NCBI GenBank assembly: GCA_013397435.1
Contig: VZRG01000167.1
Coordinates: 423,892 to 487,891 of the forward strand
DNA length: 64,000 nucleotides
Direction of reading: 5' to 3'
From: Erythrocercus mccallii
Taxonomy: Eukaryota > Chordata > Aves > Passeriformes > Dicruridae
A program made the translations under genes and the position numbers. The notes beneath the pieces were generated by a model. It was not told the origin of the DNA. It made no database searches and saw nothing but the letters and a program-made list of their open reading frames with translations. Shown here one piece after another: positions 53,101 to 63,586 of the stretch (position 1 is its first letter; each line of letters starts with the position of its first letter).

Positions 53101-56100
53101 GGTTTGGATATGAAACCCTCCAAGGACTACAAACAGGTCTGCCCCAGGAGTGGGAGCATTTCAGTGACAGATAAAGAACTCCTTTCAGGGTGGGTCCAGC
53201 ACTCTTGGTGGATACTGTCCTTGATATCAATCCCTGTGATGCTGTGAATTTTCTTCCCTTCATCACTTGCCTTCTGTACAGTCCTGGCTCGTGGTTCTTC
53301 ATTATACCCTGCAAAGCCTGGCAGACAGGAGGAGAAAATGCAGGAGTGCAAAAGGCATTTATGCTCAGAAATTTGTCATCTTTGAAAACCAAAGCCTTGT
53401 TCCACCATCTCCAGTTTGACAAATTTCTTGTTTTTTAGGATTGTGAATAAATACATGCTGGAAGTTGATTGTGAGTAGATTGTGTGGGCATGGTGGTGGA
53501 GGATTAGGGTGTGTGACTGGGATTGGTTTGGATATTAATGTTTCATTCCTCAAATAAGTGATTCTCTGACTTAACTTCCTTAGTCTTTCTCCTTGTATGA
53601 TATTCAGTGGAGCAAGAGCAGGTTGAAATCAAAGAAGCTTCATGTGTATGAGACCTGATCCTCATGGTCCTGAACTTTTAAAATCCAGTGCCCTAAAAAT
53701 GCAGCACTCCTCTTAATCTTTGTGGAGGACATGAAGTGCAGGTGTTGGTTTGTTAAGAGGCTCTCTATTTCCTAGAGTGCTGCCTTAAAGAAGCCTTCAA
53801 AGCTGGTGACCAGGGTGAAAGTAGATAGGCAGGTGAAATTGAAGGTTGGGTTTTCAGGTCAGCAATACATATGTGATTTATTTTAACTCAGTTTGTGCTT
53901 TCCTGAAATCATCCATTTGCTTTTGTTTGCTGATTTCTGAGGATGCAGCGTACTGCTTTGGAATAAAATAAATAACACCAGAAATAATAATTTTTTTCAA
54001 AAAAAGTTGAAATTTTTTTTTTTTTCAAAAAATATTGCCTGCTGGAGCCACTGGGCTAAACTGCACACTTAGATCCTAATTTTGGATGTAATCAGTAAGC
54101 TAGCAATTGGAGGTATAAAAGTGCCTTGAAAACCATATTAAATATAGCAGTCCAAAACCACAAGAAAGAAAACTTATTTGTCTTTGTAGAAATTGCGGAT
54201 TGTACGTTCTAGGGCAAATCCTGTAAAGCCTACCTTATGCCTCAGCTAGGCAAGATGCCCATTGTTCTCAAGTCATATGCCTGAAATATTACTTGCTGGG
54301 TAAGGCTGTGGCATAAATTACTTTGGATTTTATATGCAATAAAGCACTAGAAGCTGGAGGTGGTGGCAGCAAGCAATTTGCTCCAGAGTCAACAAATACC
54401 ACATTAACCACAGTGGTATGCACACTGATTGGGTTTTGCTCCCACTTTTTCACGTTTGGAAAAGCAAGCTTGTTTCGTACACTTTTTTTTGCCAGGGAAA
54501 CAGAGATCTGGGTGAACTCCACCAAGCTTCAAGGAAAAGAGTAAAATATTATCAATTGTCCAGTTATTGTTTTCTCCTCAGTTATTCTTTCTTTTTCACA
54601 TGAAACTTCTAAATTAGAGCAGATTCCATCTGCTGCTCTGCTCACTGGCAGGTCAATGCCATGTCTATTGTTATGCAGTAGAACTGCAGAGCATTAGGCT
54701 TCACATATTGAGAGAATTACGTGCTTCCCCCTGGTACATTTCCAGCAAAAGCACTTTTATCTAAATATAATATACGTTGGAGGCAAATTTGACATTGTTT
54801 CGGTAGCAGAAGGGTTTTACCCTTCGTGTTTGCAGCCCTGCGTTGGATTTATGCTGAGGTGCTCAGAGGAGATTTACCAGAGCTATGTGGCTGTGGTTGG
54901 AGAATCTGCTTGCATTTCATATTATGAAACAGATCATCAGTTTTAAGCCACGAGGAAAGGAAAAAGATAAGGAAAAAAAAGAAAAAGAGGCGCGTGCATG
55001 AGTCATTCTGCCTTTGTGCAGAGCGAGGCTGTGATGGCACAGACTGTCCATTTGCCAGACCCAGGTTTAGGGCTTGAATCTAAAACCAGAGGAACTTTGC
55101 TGTTGTGAGCAGGGAAAAAGAAAAGAGACAGGGCACGGGAAGTCTTGGACATCTACAACACTGAAATTTACATTTTCAATGGAAGCCGGTAATTTGGGAA
55201 GATGGGATCTTTCCTAGAGGCTTCAGCGCCATCCCCAGCAAAGAAATAAAATCTCGGGATGCTTTTGGCATTAATTACTTTGTAGTCACCAAGGATTTTT
55301 GTTGTCGTTATGGAGTCCTTTTTCCTTGTGGTTTTTACTTTGCATGTCACTTTTTATGCTTCATTCTTCCATGTGGATGGCTTGCACCTTAGATTTCAGA
55401 ATCCCACTGTTAGAGGCATGAATGTACCTACTCTTCCCTTAATTATTAAAAAACCTAAATGTCAAAAACATCAAAAAAAGAGGAACCATAAGAAAAAAAA
55501 GGACCCAAACTGAACCTCTGAGAAGACCTTTTCTTTCCCATGCTTAACTGTTTTGTCATGTAAACAAAATAACAATTTCTCAGCCAAGTCCTTAACCAAA
55601 GTAAATAATCTAAAGATTTTGCTCAACTGAAACAAAAAAAGGCGTTGTTAAAATGGCCAAAAGTTTTAGCCTTCAGGTATTTTAGGTCAAGGTTTAAGGT
55701 AGAAGAAATACTTCTAAAGGTATGGTAGGAAATTAGGGATGCCAGGTCTGACAGAAAGAATGTTCTTCTGAAAATATATTTGGAAAGTGGTTACCCTTCA
55801 GAAAGAAATAATAATCCTTGAAATCTTTGGAGCTTTGAAAAAGAAGAAAGTGTATTAGAAACGCAGTATGAAAATGAAGTGAACGAGAACATAATACACT
55901 GAAAGGTGCATCAGTCTCTGTTCTGGCTTGACAACTGTGTGCATATCTGGGTAATTTACCTACTCAGAAGTACAGGCTGTGTACCTATGGAGAATGGATG
56001 GATAAACAGTAAAAACATTTGTGAGACAGACATAATTTGTGACCAAAATGAGAAAAATGTACTCTTTGTAAATGGAAGACTGTAGTGTTTGAGTCCAGCA

Positions 56101-58491
56101 GGTGCCACCGTATAATCTAGTCTAACTTCCCATACATAAGTTGAATTTCACCAAACTATCTACAATGAACCCAAAAATCAGTATTATTTCGTAGTATAAC
56201 TTCCAAAAAGGCATCCATCTTCATGTAGAGATGCAAGAGATGGTTGTTCCATCATTTCTTTTGTAAGTAATTATCCTCACTGTTCAAAACATGTGCCTAA
56301 TTTCCAGTTTTAATTTGTCTGGGTTTCATTTCCAGCTATTGGGTAATTTTATCCACTTGTCTCTCCTACATTCAATGTGAAAAGAAAGTGGTGCATGTCA
56401 AATTGAGAAATATGTGAAAAATATGAGTGTTAATAACAGCATTCATGCACAACATTGGACTGAGAACTGTGGTGGCATGTCTGCATGTCTCCAGCATAAT
56501 CCCCTGTTTTCACTCACTACATCTTTTAGAAGCATGAGTATTTTGGACTGAAATTCTGCTCATTCCCTCATGAAAATGAATCTTCTTGAGCAGGTCTGAG
56601 CAGAATGCTGGCAGCTCTCACTGAATGATGGAGCAATGATTAAGAAAAACAGTTTTCCCCACAACTGCCCCCCACCATTCAACACATTTTTAGATATGAC
56701 TTGAATGAAATGAAATACAGCTGAGATTGACACGCAAACCTTGAAAGAGGCACAGCCCTCTGTGGAAGCTTGTGTACTTGTTATGGGGTTTTTTTTTGAG
56801 GTGAAGATTGATCAGTTGTTTATATTCAGGTTTTGGAGTGTGCCTATCATAACACAAATTAAGCGAACAATAAAAAGATTAAAAACATATGTAATCATAA
56901 ATAAAATGGGACTGAATATCAACAGTGACACAAAGAGCACTCCCCACTGGGTCTTTCAACAAAGCCCATCCTCACCCCACCCATCCTTTCAGGAAGAGCC
57001 TGGGTAAATAGAAAGACTTTCTAAGAGCACAGAAGGCCAACAAATCCAACTTTTATAGACTGAGTCTGGCAGTGAAATTTGTCATTGTGAACATTTTCCT
57101 GACATCCTGCATCTGACATAAATTTGGAGACACAAATGAGCAGATATCACCTCAGCTGCTGTGGTCTTACGTAATAAAGGGCAGAGGTCTCAGAAGCAGG
57201 TTAGGTTGCAAGTTGGAGGTGCAGCAGTTTGGTGCAGGATGAATGATCTCATTTCTTGGGGTGGACCACAGACCAAATCAATCTGTAATACATGTAAAAG
57301 CTCCAGGATAACAAAGTAGGGTGGGAAAGAGCCTGCTGAATAGGTGCAATTGTGTCTGATTGAGTCCATGTTGTGAGGGTACTGCTAAGAATGCAAGGTG
57401 TTTCTGCAGGCATTTAGGACTCACTGAGGGCAGATTGTGCTACAAATTATCAAGTTTCTCTTTAATGAGGATACATACTCTTTAGAATGGGGTCCAGATC
57501 TTGCCCTGTCTTCATAAATTGCCTATTGTAGCAAGTCCATGAGCTTGATCAGGAAATTTCAGTGCTGTCATAATTCAGACAATAATAATAATGTAGTAGT
57601 ACTGGGCAAGGACCTCCAAACCCAAAGTGCCTTAGATAATGCTTGGGCTGATTTGCAGTTTCAAGTGGAAAGCAGTTAAAGCTGGATTGTATGAAATGGT
57701 TTCAGCCCCATAATCATCCCAGCTATTACCAAGTTTCTTGCTGGGTTATAATATTACCTAAATTCAGTGTTTGGTGTAAAATACAGAGTGCTGTATTTCT
57801 CTGAAAAAGGTCTGAAGCAGATGGCCACATCTCCTGTATTCCCAAACCAGCAGATTTATTTTTCACTCAAAGTTCCCCTCCTTCAATCTGAGGGCAACAT
57901 TTTTAGACTTACTCAGATACTAATGAGATTTGTTGTTGAGTTCCTCAGGTCTGGGATTTCAACCCTTGAGAGTTGCATTTGATGATCCAACTCAGAATAT
58001 TCTGTGATCTGAATATCCCACAAGAGAGTTGTATCAGCAGGTTTGGCATGCCTCTTTGAGATCGTGCTGTGCTGTGCTCTCATTGCCTGAGACAGCTGGA
58101 GCAGCTGATTGTGGAGGGATTCTTGCCTGCAAAGCCATGTGGAAGGTGACAAATGGATAAAAGTTTAATTCAATTTACAAGGCTGCTCTCCAAGGGTGGA
58201 GAAACAACAGAGGCCAGTGTGGATCATCAGATTTCCATCTGTCTGATAAACAGAGCTGAAATCTTGGAGACACACTTTTCATTATTTATTTCCTCTTAAG
58301 TCTGAAGGATGTCAAAAGACGTAAGCAATTGGAAGATGAGCTCTGAAGAGCTCCCATATTGATTTTGCTCATGATGGGTTGCTACAGGGATCTGTAACAG
58401 TGGGAGAAGGAACTCTTTACATTGAAAGCAGTGTTAATGTAATTGTAAGGAAAACAAGAAACACATCCCTTAAAAAGACTGCACCTAGTTG

Positions 58492-58689
58492 TTCCTATGA
58501 CTGTTTCCAGATTACTGGGCAGATTGCATGAGTGTTGGTGAACAGAAATGAATACTTCAGGTGATTCTCATGGATGGAGCCCATACCTGGTGTATTTGCT
58601 CACTGTAGGAAACTGCTGTGATATGTAGTAAGGCAAGGGATGTGTTTAGCATTGTATTAAGAGATATTTTCAGCTTTCTTAACAGATGA
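58492..58689 (+). repeat. Left arm of a 198-bp inverted repeat flanking a CALD1 exon
   Basis: This stretch (starting TTCCTATGACTG, ending TTCTTAACAGATGA) is the reverse complement of 61,457-61,654. Aligning by eye, the two are the same length with no gaps and six mismatches in 198 bases, about 97% identity. Similarity stops abruptly at both ends. It belongs to no repeat family that I recognise; it may be an unclassified dispersed element or a local inverted duplication. The arms enclose 2,767 bases including the shared exon at 60,619-60,765. Confidence 0.95.
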
Positions 58690-60618
58690 TCTATGTGATA
58701 AGTGTCCAAGGACAGGAAGTACATATCTGTTTAGTGGATAAGCTTTTGTGGGAATTTTCTGCTTAGGGTATTTTTTATTTCCTTTTTTCGTTTGCTGAGC
58801 AACTGGTGGTTTTTAAAAAGGCATTTTAAAGAGGCTTTTAAAAGCAGTTGTTCTCCTTGCTGTATAGGGATGTTCTGTGTGGGTACAGGGAGTGGAATAA
58901 ACTTCTTCATCATTGTGTGGTCTCACTGCAAAGACAAATCCTTAGCTGTAGACACTGAGTATTGACTCAGTTGTAGCCACTGTCCAGCTGCCACAGGCTA
59001 GGAGCAGTGTGTCCTCTCCTGTGCCCTTACCAGTGTGGTCAGTTTGCTAATGCAGTTTCATTCCAGAATCTCTTTCTTGTGGAAATTGAAGACCCCATTG
59101 GTTTATTATTGTTTATAGCATTGTTATTCATATCCTTTCTGTTCTAGACCTAAATGAAATATTGATACCCCTTGAAGTTGCTATCAAATGACAGGAAATG
59201 TTTTTCCTTACCTTCCCTGCATCACCTTTAGTGCTTTTAGTTGAGCTCCTTTCTTTCTTCCTTATCTCCCACTGTGATCCTCATGGCCATGCTGCTCATG
59301 GTTTGCACTCTCTTTGAGTTGTTTCTATAAAGAAAAAGGTTGCAAGCTCTTGAAGCAGAGTATGAAAGTAGCAAATTAAATTTTCCTGTGCACTGAGGAT
59401 GAAAATGCTGTTCTAGGTCTGGCAAGTGGCTCAGCCATGTTTTACACTTTAAATTCTTAAAGCAAAATTGGGGTAACTGAATCCCTGCTGAACCTATACT
59501 TTTATCCTTTTTTCAGTAAAGGAGGAAAGTGGTATCAGAGCAACACAGTGATGGAAGAGGTTTGGCCCCAAAGAATCTAATTAATGGCTAAATCAAAATT
59601 GTTTTGTTGTTTTTAATGGTAAAATATATGCAATACAAGCATTATCTACTTGGATTTAGTCAGTGCAGAACTTTGGTTTTTTTCTCTATTTTTATGGCTG
59701 CACTGCTAACTTAAATGTGTGACTGTGTAAAGAAGGGAGACTTCTTAACCCTGATGTATCAGACCACTGCCAGAAGCAAAGTAAATGACTGTCCTGACTG
59801 GGTCTGACGCATGTGAGCTGCCTAATTCACTTTCCCTGCTCAAAAAGATAAGAGGAATGCAGGCCTCTCCCTTTATCTCACACAGTAATAACCTCAGCAA
59901 AGATTTGAATGGGGTACAGGATTATTAGGGTTTTAAGGTCTTGCTTTCCTTTTCAAGTAGGATGAAACTGAATGTGTAATCATCTGTTGGGTTAGGAGAA
60001 TACAATGGGTTCTCAGCTGTAGGCTTTCATCACAGCAGCAATCTTGTGTGATTTGGCCTGGCAGGGCTCCGGGCTCACAAAAATTTTGTGGGTGTCAAAT
60101 GTTTGGCACTCAGAACTGACCACTGAGAGCTGTTGTCATACTGGTGTCTCCCTGCTTTCTAGTCTTTAAAATGTAAAATACTGTCACCATTTTCAGCATG
60201 GGATATTTAGAGGAGACTAATGAGAAGCTGCTTTGCTGTGTCCAGTTTCAGTTCCATGAAGCAGAGCTGGAACTGTCTGCTCAAATGGTGCTGTGAGTGC
60301 TCTGACAGGATCGTGGTGCAGGCTAGGAGGATGTTTGCTGTGCTACAGAGCTGGCCTTTTATGGATTTGGTGTTTTCTAGGAGCCAGCTGACCCTGTGGT
60401 GTGGCTGCTGCTTTCACAGGGACTCTTTCCTTAAGTTCACTTCTGAGAAACAAAAGAAAACCAGGGTTTGAAGTCACACATCTCAATTTCACAGCACATT
60501 TTCACAACAGCACCTGGAGCAGCCGCTGTAGCCATGCTTCCCGTGCTCTAGGAAACTGCTTTTTGGGATGTTTCTTCAGTGTCCTGTATGCTATAGCACC
60601 TTTGTTTCCCTGTTGCAG
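58690..60618 (+). other. CALD1 intron inside the inverted-repeat loop
   Basis: This is intronic sequence between the left arm and the first shared exon. No repeat or gene was recognised. It ends in a strong polypyrimidine tract and acceptor (CTTTGTTTCCCTGTTGCAG) at 60,618. Confidence 0.75.
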
Positions 60619-60765
60619 GCTCTCCTACCAGAGGAATGATGACGATGACGAGGAAGCTGCCAGAGAACGTCGCCGGCGGGCTCGGCAGGAGAGGCTGCGG
60701 CAGAAGGAAGAGGGAGAGCTCTCGGGAGAAGTAACAGAGAAATCTGAGGTTAATGCCCAAAACAG
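60619..60765 (+). CDS. CALD1: Caldesmon, first exon shared by all isoforms
   Basis: The exon is 147 bases (49 codons' worth) and enters and leaves in phase 2. It encodes residues 25-72, LSYQRNDDDDEEAARERRRR onward to EVNAQN, and supplies two bases of codon 73. It differs from remembered chicken caldesmon at only a few places (for example a fourth Asp, and EGELSGE for EGDVSGE). An acidic NDDDDEE stretch is followed by a strongly basic Arg-rich stretch, then a mixed-charge region, all part of the N-terminal myosin-binding end. Splice sites are TGTTGCAG|G and AACAG|GTAAAT. Because its length is a multiple of three, skipping it would keep the frame. The frame is open upstream into the intron, but only from a GTG, so this does not indicate an earlier start. 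Confidence 0.95.
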
Positions 60766-61257
60766 GTAAATGCCTGGTGTTGTTCACTGGCAAGCCAATG
60801 GTAATTTTTGTTCAGAGTATCTGGAAGAGGTTTGCTTTGGTGCTCGAATTTGAAGTACTGGGTGTGGCCATCTTTAAACTGAAGAATGGCCTCACTCTGT
60901 GAGGATCACCCTGGCTGTGTCCACATGGGTAGGGTGGGAGCATCACTGACTCTGGGCCATGTTCATGGCACATATCCAGGTGTCCTCAAGGCTCTCTATG
61001 GGGTAATTCAGCTGGGGCTCATGGAAGCTCTCAGATTCTCCCAGGCATGAGAGAATCTGGCCTCACAAAACGCACCTTTTGTTCTGCTCACAGGGGTCAT
61101 GGCATCCTGGGGCCAAACACTGAGTGGCACCCAGTCCTCAGGCTGTGGCTGCAACATGCCTGCAAGGTGCAGGGTGTGAGCTCTAGAGCACCTGGCATTT
61201 TCAGTGCCAGACAGGTATAAAGAGCAGAAATACTTAGGGAAGGAAGTGACACTTGAA

Positions 61258-61385
61258 ATCATAGAATCGTCAAAGTTGGAAGACACCTTTAAGGTCATCA
61301 AGTCCAACCATCAACCCAGCAGTGTCCCTGTGGCCTTTAAACCATTATACCATATCAGTCCTATCTCCACTCACCTGTCACCAGC
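61258..61385 (-). mobile_element. CR1 LINE 3' end, truncated and degenerate, antisense
   Basis: ATCATAGAATCGTCAAAGTTGG, then AGACACCTTTAAGGTCATCA and AGTCCAACCATCAACCCAGCA, is the classic reverse complement of a CR1 3' end, with the terminal octamer (ATTCTATG) at the left edge. Similarity to the CR1 consensus fades after about 61,385, so the right boundary is approximate. It is a short 5'-truncated copy without coding capacity. Confidence 0.9.
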
Positions 61386-61456
61386 TGAGTGGCCTTCCTG
61401 TCAGTCCAGAGCTGGCCTTCCTGTCTGTCCATCATTTGTTTAATTTCTTAACCTTT

Positions 61457-61654
61457 TCATCTGTTAAGAAAGCTGAAAATGTCTCTTAATACGATTCTAA
61501 ACACATCCCTTGCCTTACTACATATCACAGCAGTTTCCTACAGTGAGCAAATACACCAGGTATGGGCTCCATCCAAGAGAATCACCTGAAGTATTCATTT
61601 CTGTTCACCAACACTCATGCAAGCTGCCCAGTAATCTGGAGACAGTCATAGGAA
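61457..61654 (-). repeat. Right arm of the 198-bp inverted repeat
   Basis: This is the reverse complement of 58,492-58,689 with six mismatches and no gaps. It ends about 310 bases before the acceptor of the large caldesmon exon and starts about 70 bases after the CR1 copy. Together with the left arm it could form a duplex of nearly 200 bp in the pre-mRNA, looping out the 147-base exon. Confidence 0.95.
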
Positions 61655-61968
61655 ATAACATCCCCAGATTTCCAGTGGCCATAACAAAATGGATAGAGGA
61701 AACCAGAATTGTGATGGCAAGTGCTAAGAGATACTGAGCACAAGAAGCAATTTATTGAATGCAAGGGGAATGGACATAGATCTATCTCAAGGAGAATGGA
61801 TATAGATAGCAAAACAGCAGCTAAACTTTGACGTGTTTAATCTGTTGTGTTTTCCAACCTGTTGTGTTTTCTAAGTCCACTGTTTTTTTCCTAGAAACAG
61901 TGAAGTGCATATGTTGTTAGAAAGAATTTATTTATTTTTTTTAACGCAAACCTGTCCCTTTTACATAG

Positions 61969-62983
61969 TGTGGCAGGAGAGGAAAGCAAACGTTCTACAG
62001 ATGATGAAGCTGCCTTGTTGGAGAGGCTGGCAAGACGGGAGGAGAGGCGCCAGAAACGTCTGCAGGAAGCCCTGGAACGTCAAAAGGAATTTGACCCCAC
62101 GATCACAGATGGGAGCTTGTCAGTGCCCAGCAGGAGAGAAGTAAACAATGTGGAAGAAAATGAGACCACGGGGAAAGAGGAAAAGGCTGAAACACGCCGA
62201 GGACGCTACGAGATTGAGGAGACAGAAACGGGCACCAAATCGTACCAAAGGAACAACTGGAGGCAAGATGGGGAAGAAGAGGGAAAAAAAGAAGAAAAAG
62301 ACAAGGAGGAGGTACAGGAGGAGAAGCCAAAGGAGCTCCCCATAGAGGAAAATCAGGTAGATGTGACAGCAGAAAAATCCACAGATAAAGAAGAGGCAGT
62401 AACAGTAAATGCAGAGGAGCACAAAGCAGAGAATGATACAAATGCTGTGCCAGAAGGGACGCAAAGTGTAACTGATGCTGTAGATAAAGAGAAGCTTAGG
62501 GATGAGGAAAAGGCTGAGGCAGAAAGGAAGGAAGCAGAAGAAAGGGAGAGGTTAAAAGCAGAGGANNNNNNNNNNNNNNNNNNNNNNNNNNNNNNNNNNN
62601 NNNNNNNNNNNNNNNNNNNNAAAGCAGAGGAGGAAAGGAGGGCAGCTGAGGAAAAGCAGAAAGCAGAGGAGGAAAGGAGGGCAGCTGAGGAGAGGGCAAA
62701 AGCAGAAGAGGAGAAAAAGGCAGCTGAGGAAAGAGAGAGGGCTAAAGCAGAAGAGGAGAGGAGGGCAGCTGAGGAAAAACAGAAAGCAGAGGAAGAAAAG
62801 AGGGCAGCTGAGGAGAGGGCAAAGGCAGAAGAGGAAAAGAGGGCAGCTGAGGAAAAGGCTAAGCTAGAAGCAGAGAAATTAAAGGAAAAACAAAAGATGG
62901 AAGAACAGAAAATAAAAGATAAACAGGTAAAAGAGAAGAAAGCAGAAGACGAAAAACCTCAAGCAGCTTTCTTAAAAAAACAG
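61969..62983 (+). CDS. CALD1: Caldesmon, large exon with acidic region and h-caldesmon repeat helix
   Basis: The exon completes Ser73 (AG+T) and runs in phase to CAG at 62,981-62,983, giving residues 74-411 if the 55 N are taken at face value. Residues 74 to about 202 are common to all isoforms and include the conserved stretch DDEAALLERLARREERRQKR and the FDPTITDGSLSVPSRR segment. From the internal donor at 62,356 onward the sequence is specific to the long smooth-muscle form. That part is an acidic linker, then 13- and 15-residue repeats of the type KAEEERRAAEERA, and a Lys/Glu-rich tail ending AAFLKKQ. The repeats form a single alpha-helix spacer in the known protein, separating the myosin- and actin-binding ends. 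Splice sites are TTTTACATAG|T and CAG|GTACAG. Confidence 0.95.
62354..62362 (+). promoter_or_regulatory. CALD1: Internal alternative 5' splice site (l-caldesmon donor)
   Basis: CAG|GTAGAT lies inside the large exon, directly after the codons for ENQ. In human caldesmon the short isoform ends this exon at exactly ENQ, and the long isoform reads on as ENQVEV. Here the frame reads ENQVDV, so the site is conserved in position, phase (0) and sequence. Using it removes 627 assembled bases (209 codons, gap included) and joins ENQ to EEEKVEAKKEK at 63,587, giving non-muscle l-caldesmon. Confidence 0.85.
62555..62860 (+). repeat. CALD1: Coding tandem repeats of the caldesmon single alpha-helix
   Basis: After a first KAE at 62,555 and the assembly gap, six units are visible at 62,621, 62,660, 62,699, 62,744, 62,783 and 62,822. 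Five have 13 codons and the third has 15 (an extra Glu-Arg). The pattern is KAEEE, two basic residues, AAEE, then KQ, RA, KA or RERA. Glu and Lys/Arg fall four residues apart, which supports an isolated helix held by salt bridges. From memory, chicken h-caldesmon has about ten such units, so the array here is probably incomplete because of the gap. Confidence 0.93.
62566..62620 (+). other. Assembly gap (55 N) inside the coding repeat
   Basis: A run of 55 unknown bases sits in the repeated helix. Its length keeps the reading frame, yet KAE to KAE across it spans 22 codons, which is not a sum of 13- and 15-codon units. The stated length is therefore unlikely to be exact. Confidence 0.97.
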
Positions 62984-63586
62984 GTACAGTAAACATTTTG
63001 CACCATAATAAGACACCTGTGGTTTGTGTGAAATGTAATGCAAGAAAAAGATTGAATTGGAATCTCCTCACAGATCTAGTCCTGTATCGAAGTTACTAAC
63101 ACTTGTGCTGTCGCTCTCTCTTTTTAAAAATAAATCCCCTCCTGCTTACCAATAATTCAGTGCACAACAGGCCTGACCTCACTCCATCATTCAAAGAAAA
63201 CCTTGCATGTTCAGACTCTGCATGTACTTTTGCTGCCTTTTTTTCCCTGTCAGCTGCTATAAACTGGCCTAACACAGTAACACACAAGGTGGACCAGACA
63301 CATCTTGGCAGAAAACATTGTGGGCACCTGTTAAGCTGTGTGAGGAATGCTGTGTGCTGGATGTCATCACAAGAAAGGGGCTCTGTACTGAGCATGGTGC
63401 CATGCCAGGGAGGAAGGCTCAGATGGGGGGAATTTGAGGGTTTGGAGGGGGCACAGCAGCACAGGATGGAGTTGCGGCTGCACACTGGACTGGTATGTGA
63501 ACACAGCGTGGAGAAACAAAAAGTGCAGATGTGATTTTTTTTTTGCATTAATAAATAAATGAATTATTGAAAACTCAAAAACAAAG
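62984..63586 (+). other. CALD1 intron following the long-isoform donor
   Basis: This 603-base intron starts GTACAG and ends CAAAAACAAAG. It holds no recognisable repeat. The T-run at 63,534-63,544 is the only clear polypyrimidine tract and lies about 42 bases before the acceptor AG. Confidence 0.85.

Larger units (their letters stand above)
41244..58491 (+). other. CALD1 intron between the alternative first exon and the inverted-repeat arm
   Basis: No exon or gene was recognised. Notable small items are a near-perfect hairpin at 44,057-44,101, a paired TTTGGCA motif near 45,623-45,652, an 18-T run at 50,177-50,194, and mixed A/T runs near 53,990-54,037. A small CpG-containing patch with an AP-1 type TGAGTCA lies at 54,999-55,005. 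The longest unexplained frame (52,714-53,247, 177 codons) lies in C/T-rich sequence open in several frames at once and matches no family I know, so I do not call it a gene. Confidence 0.65.
60766..61968 (+). other. CALD1 intron carrying a CR1 copy and the right inverted-repeat arm
   Basis: This 1,203-base intron starts GTAAAT and ends in CCTGTCCCTTTTACATAG. It contains the CR1 fragment and the inverted-repeat arm listed separately. The remaining sequence has nothing recognisable. Confidence 0.85.

Noticed and set aside
57583..57594. AATAATAATAAT run as a microsatellite
   Set aside because: Only four units; too short to annotate as a repeat.
60401..60618. Frame of the shared exon open upstream into the intron
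   Set aside because: It opens at a GTG rather than an ATG, and the strong acceptor at 60,618 marks the true exon edge.
62103..62699. Long minus-strand and other-frame open reading frames over the large caldesmon exon
   Set aside because: They are shadows of the purine-rich coding repeat; the antisense is leucine/phenylalanine/serine-rich low complexity.
63103..63548. Overlapping frames of 143 and 150 codons between two caldesmon exons
   Set aside because: They lie in the 603-base intron, match nothing, and the two strands are open together, which is compositional.
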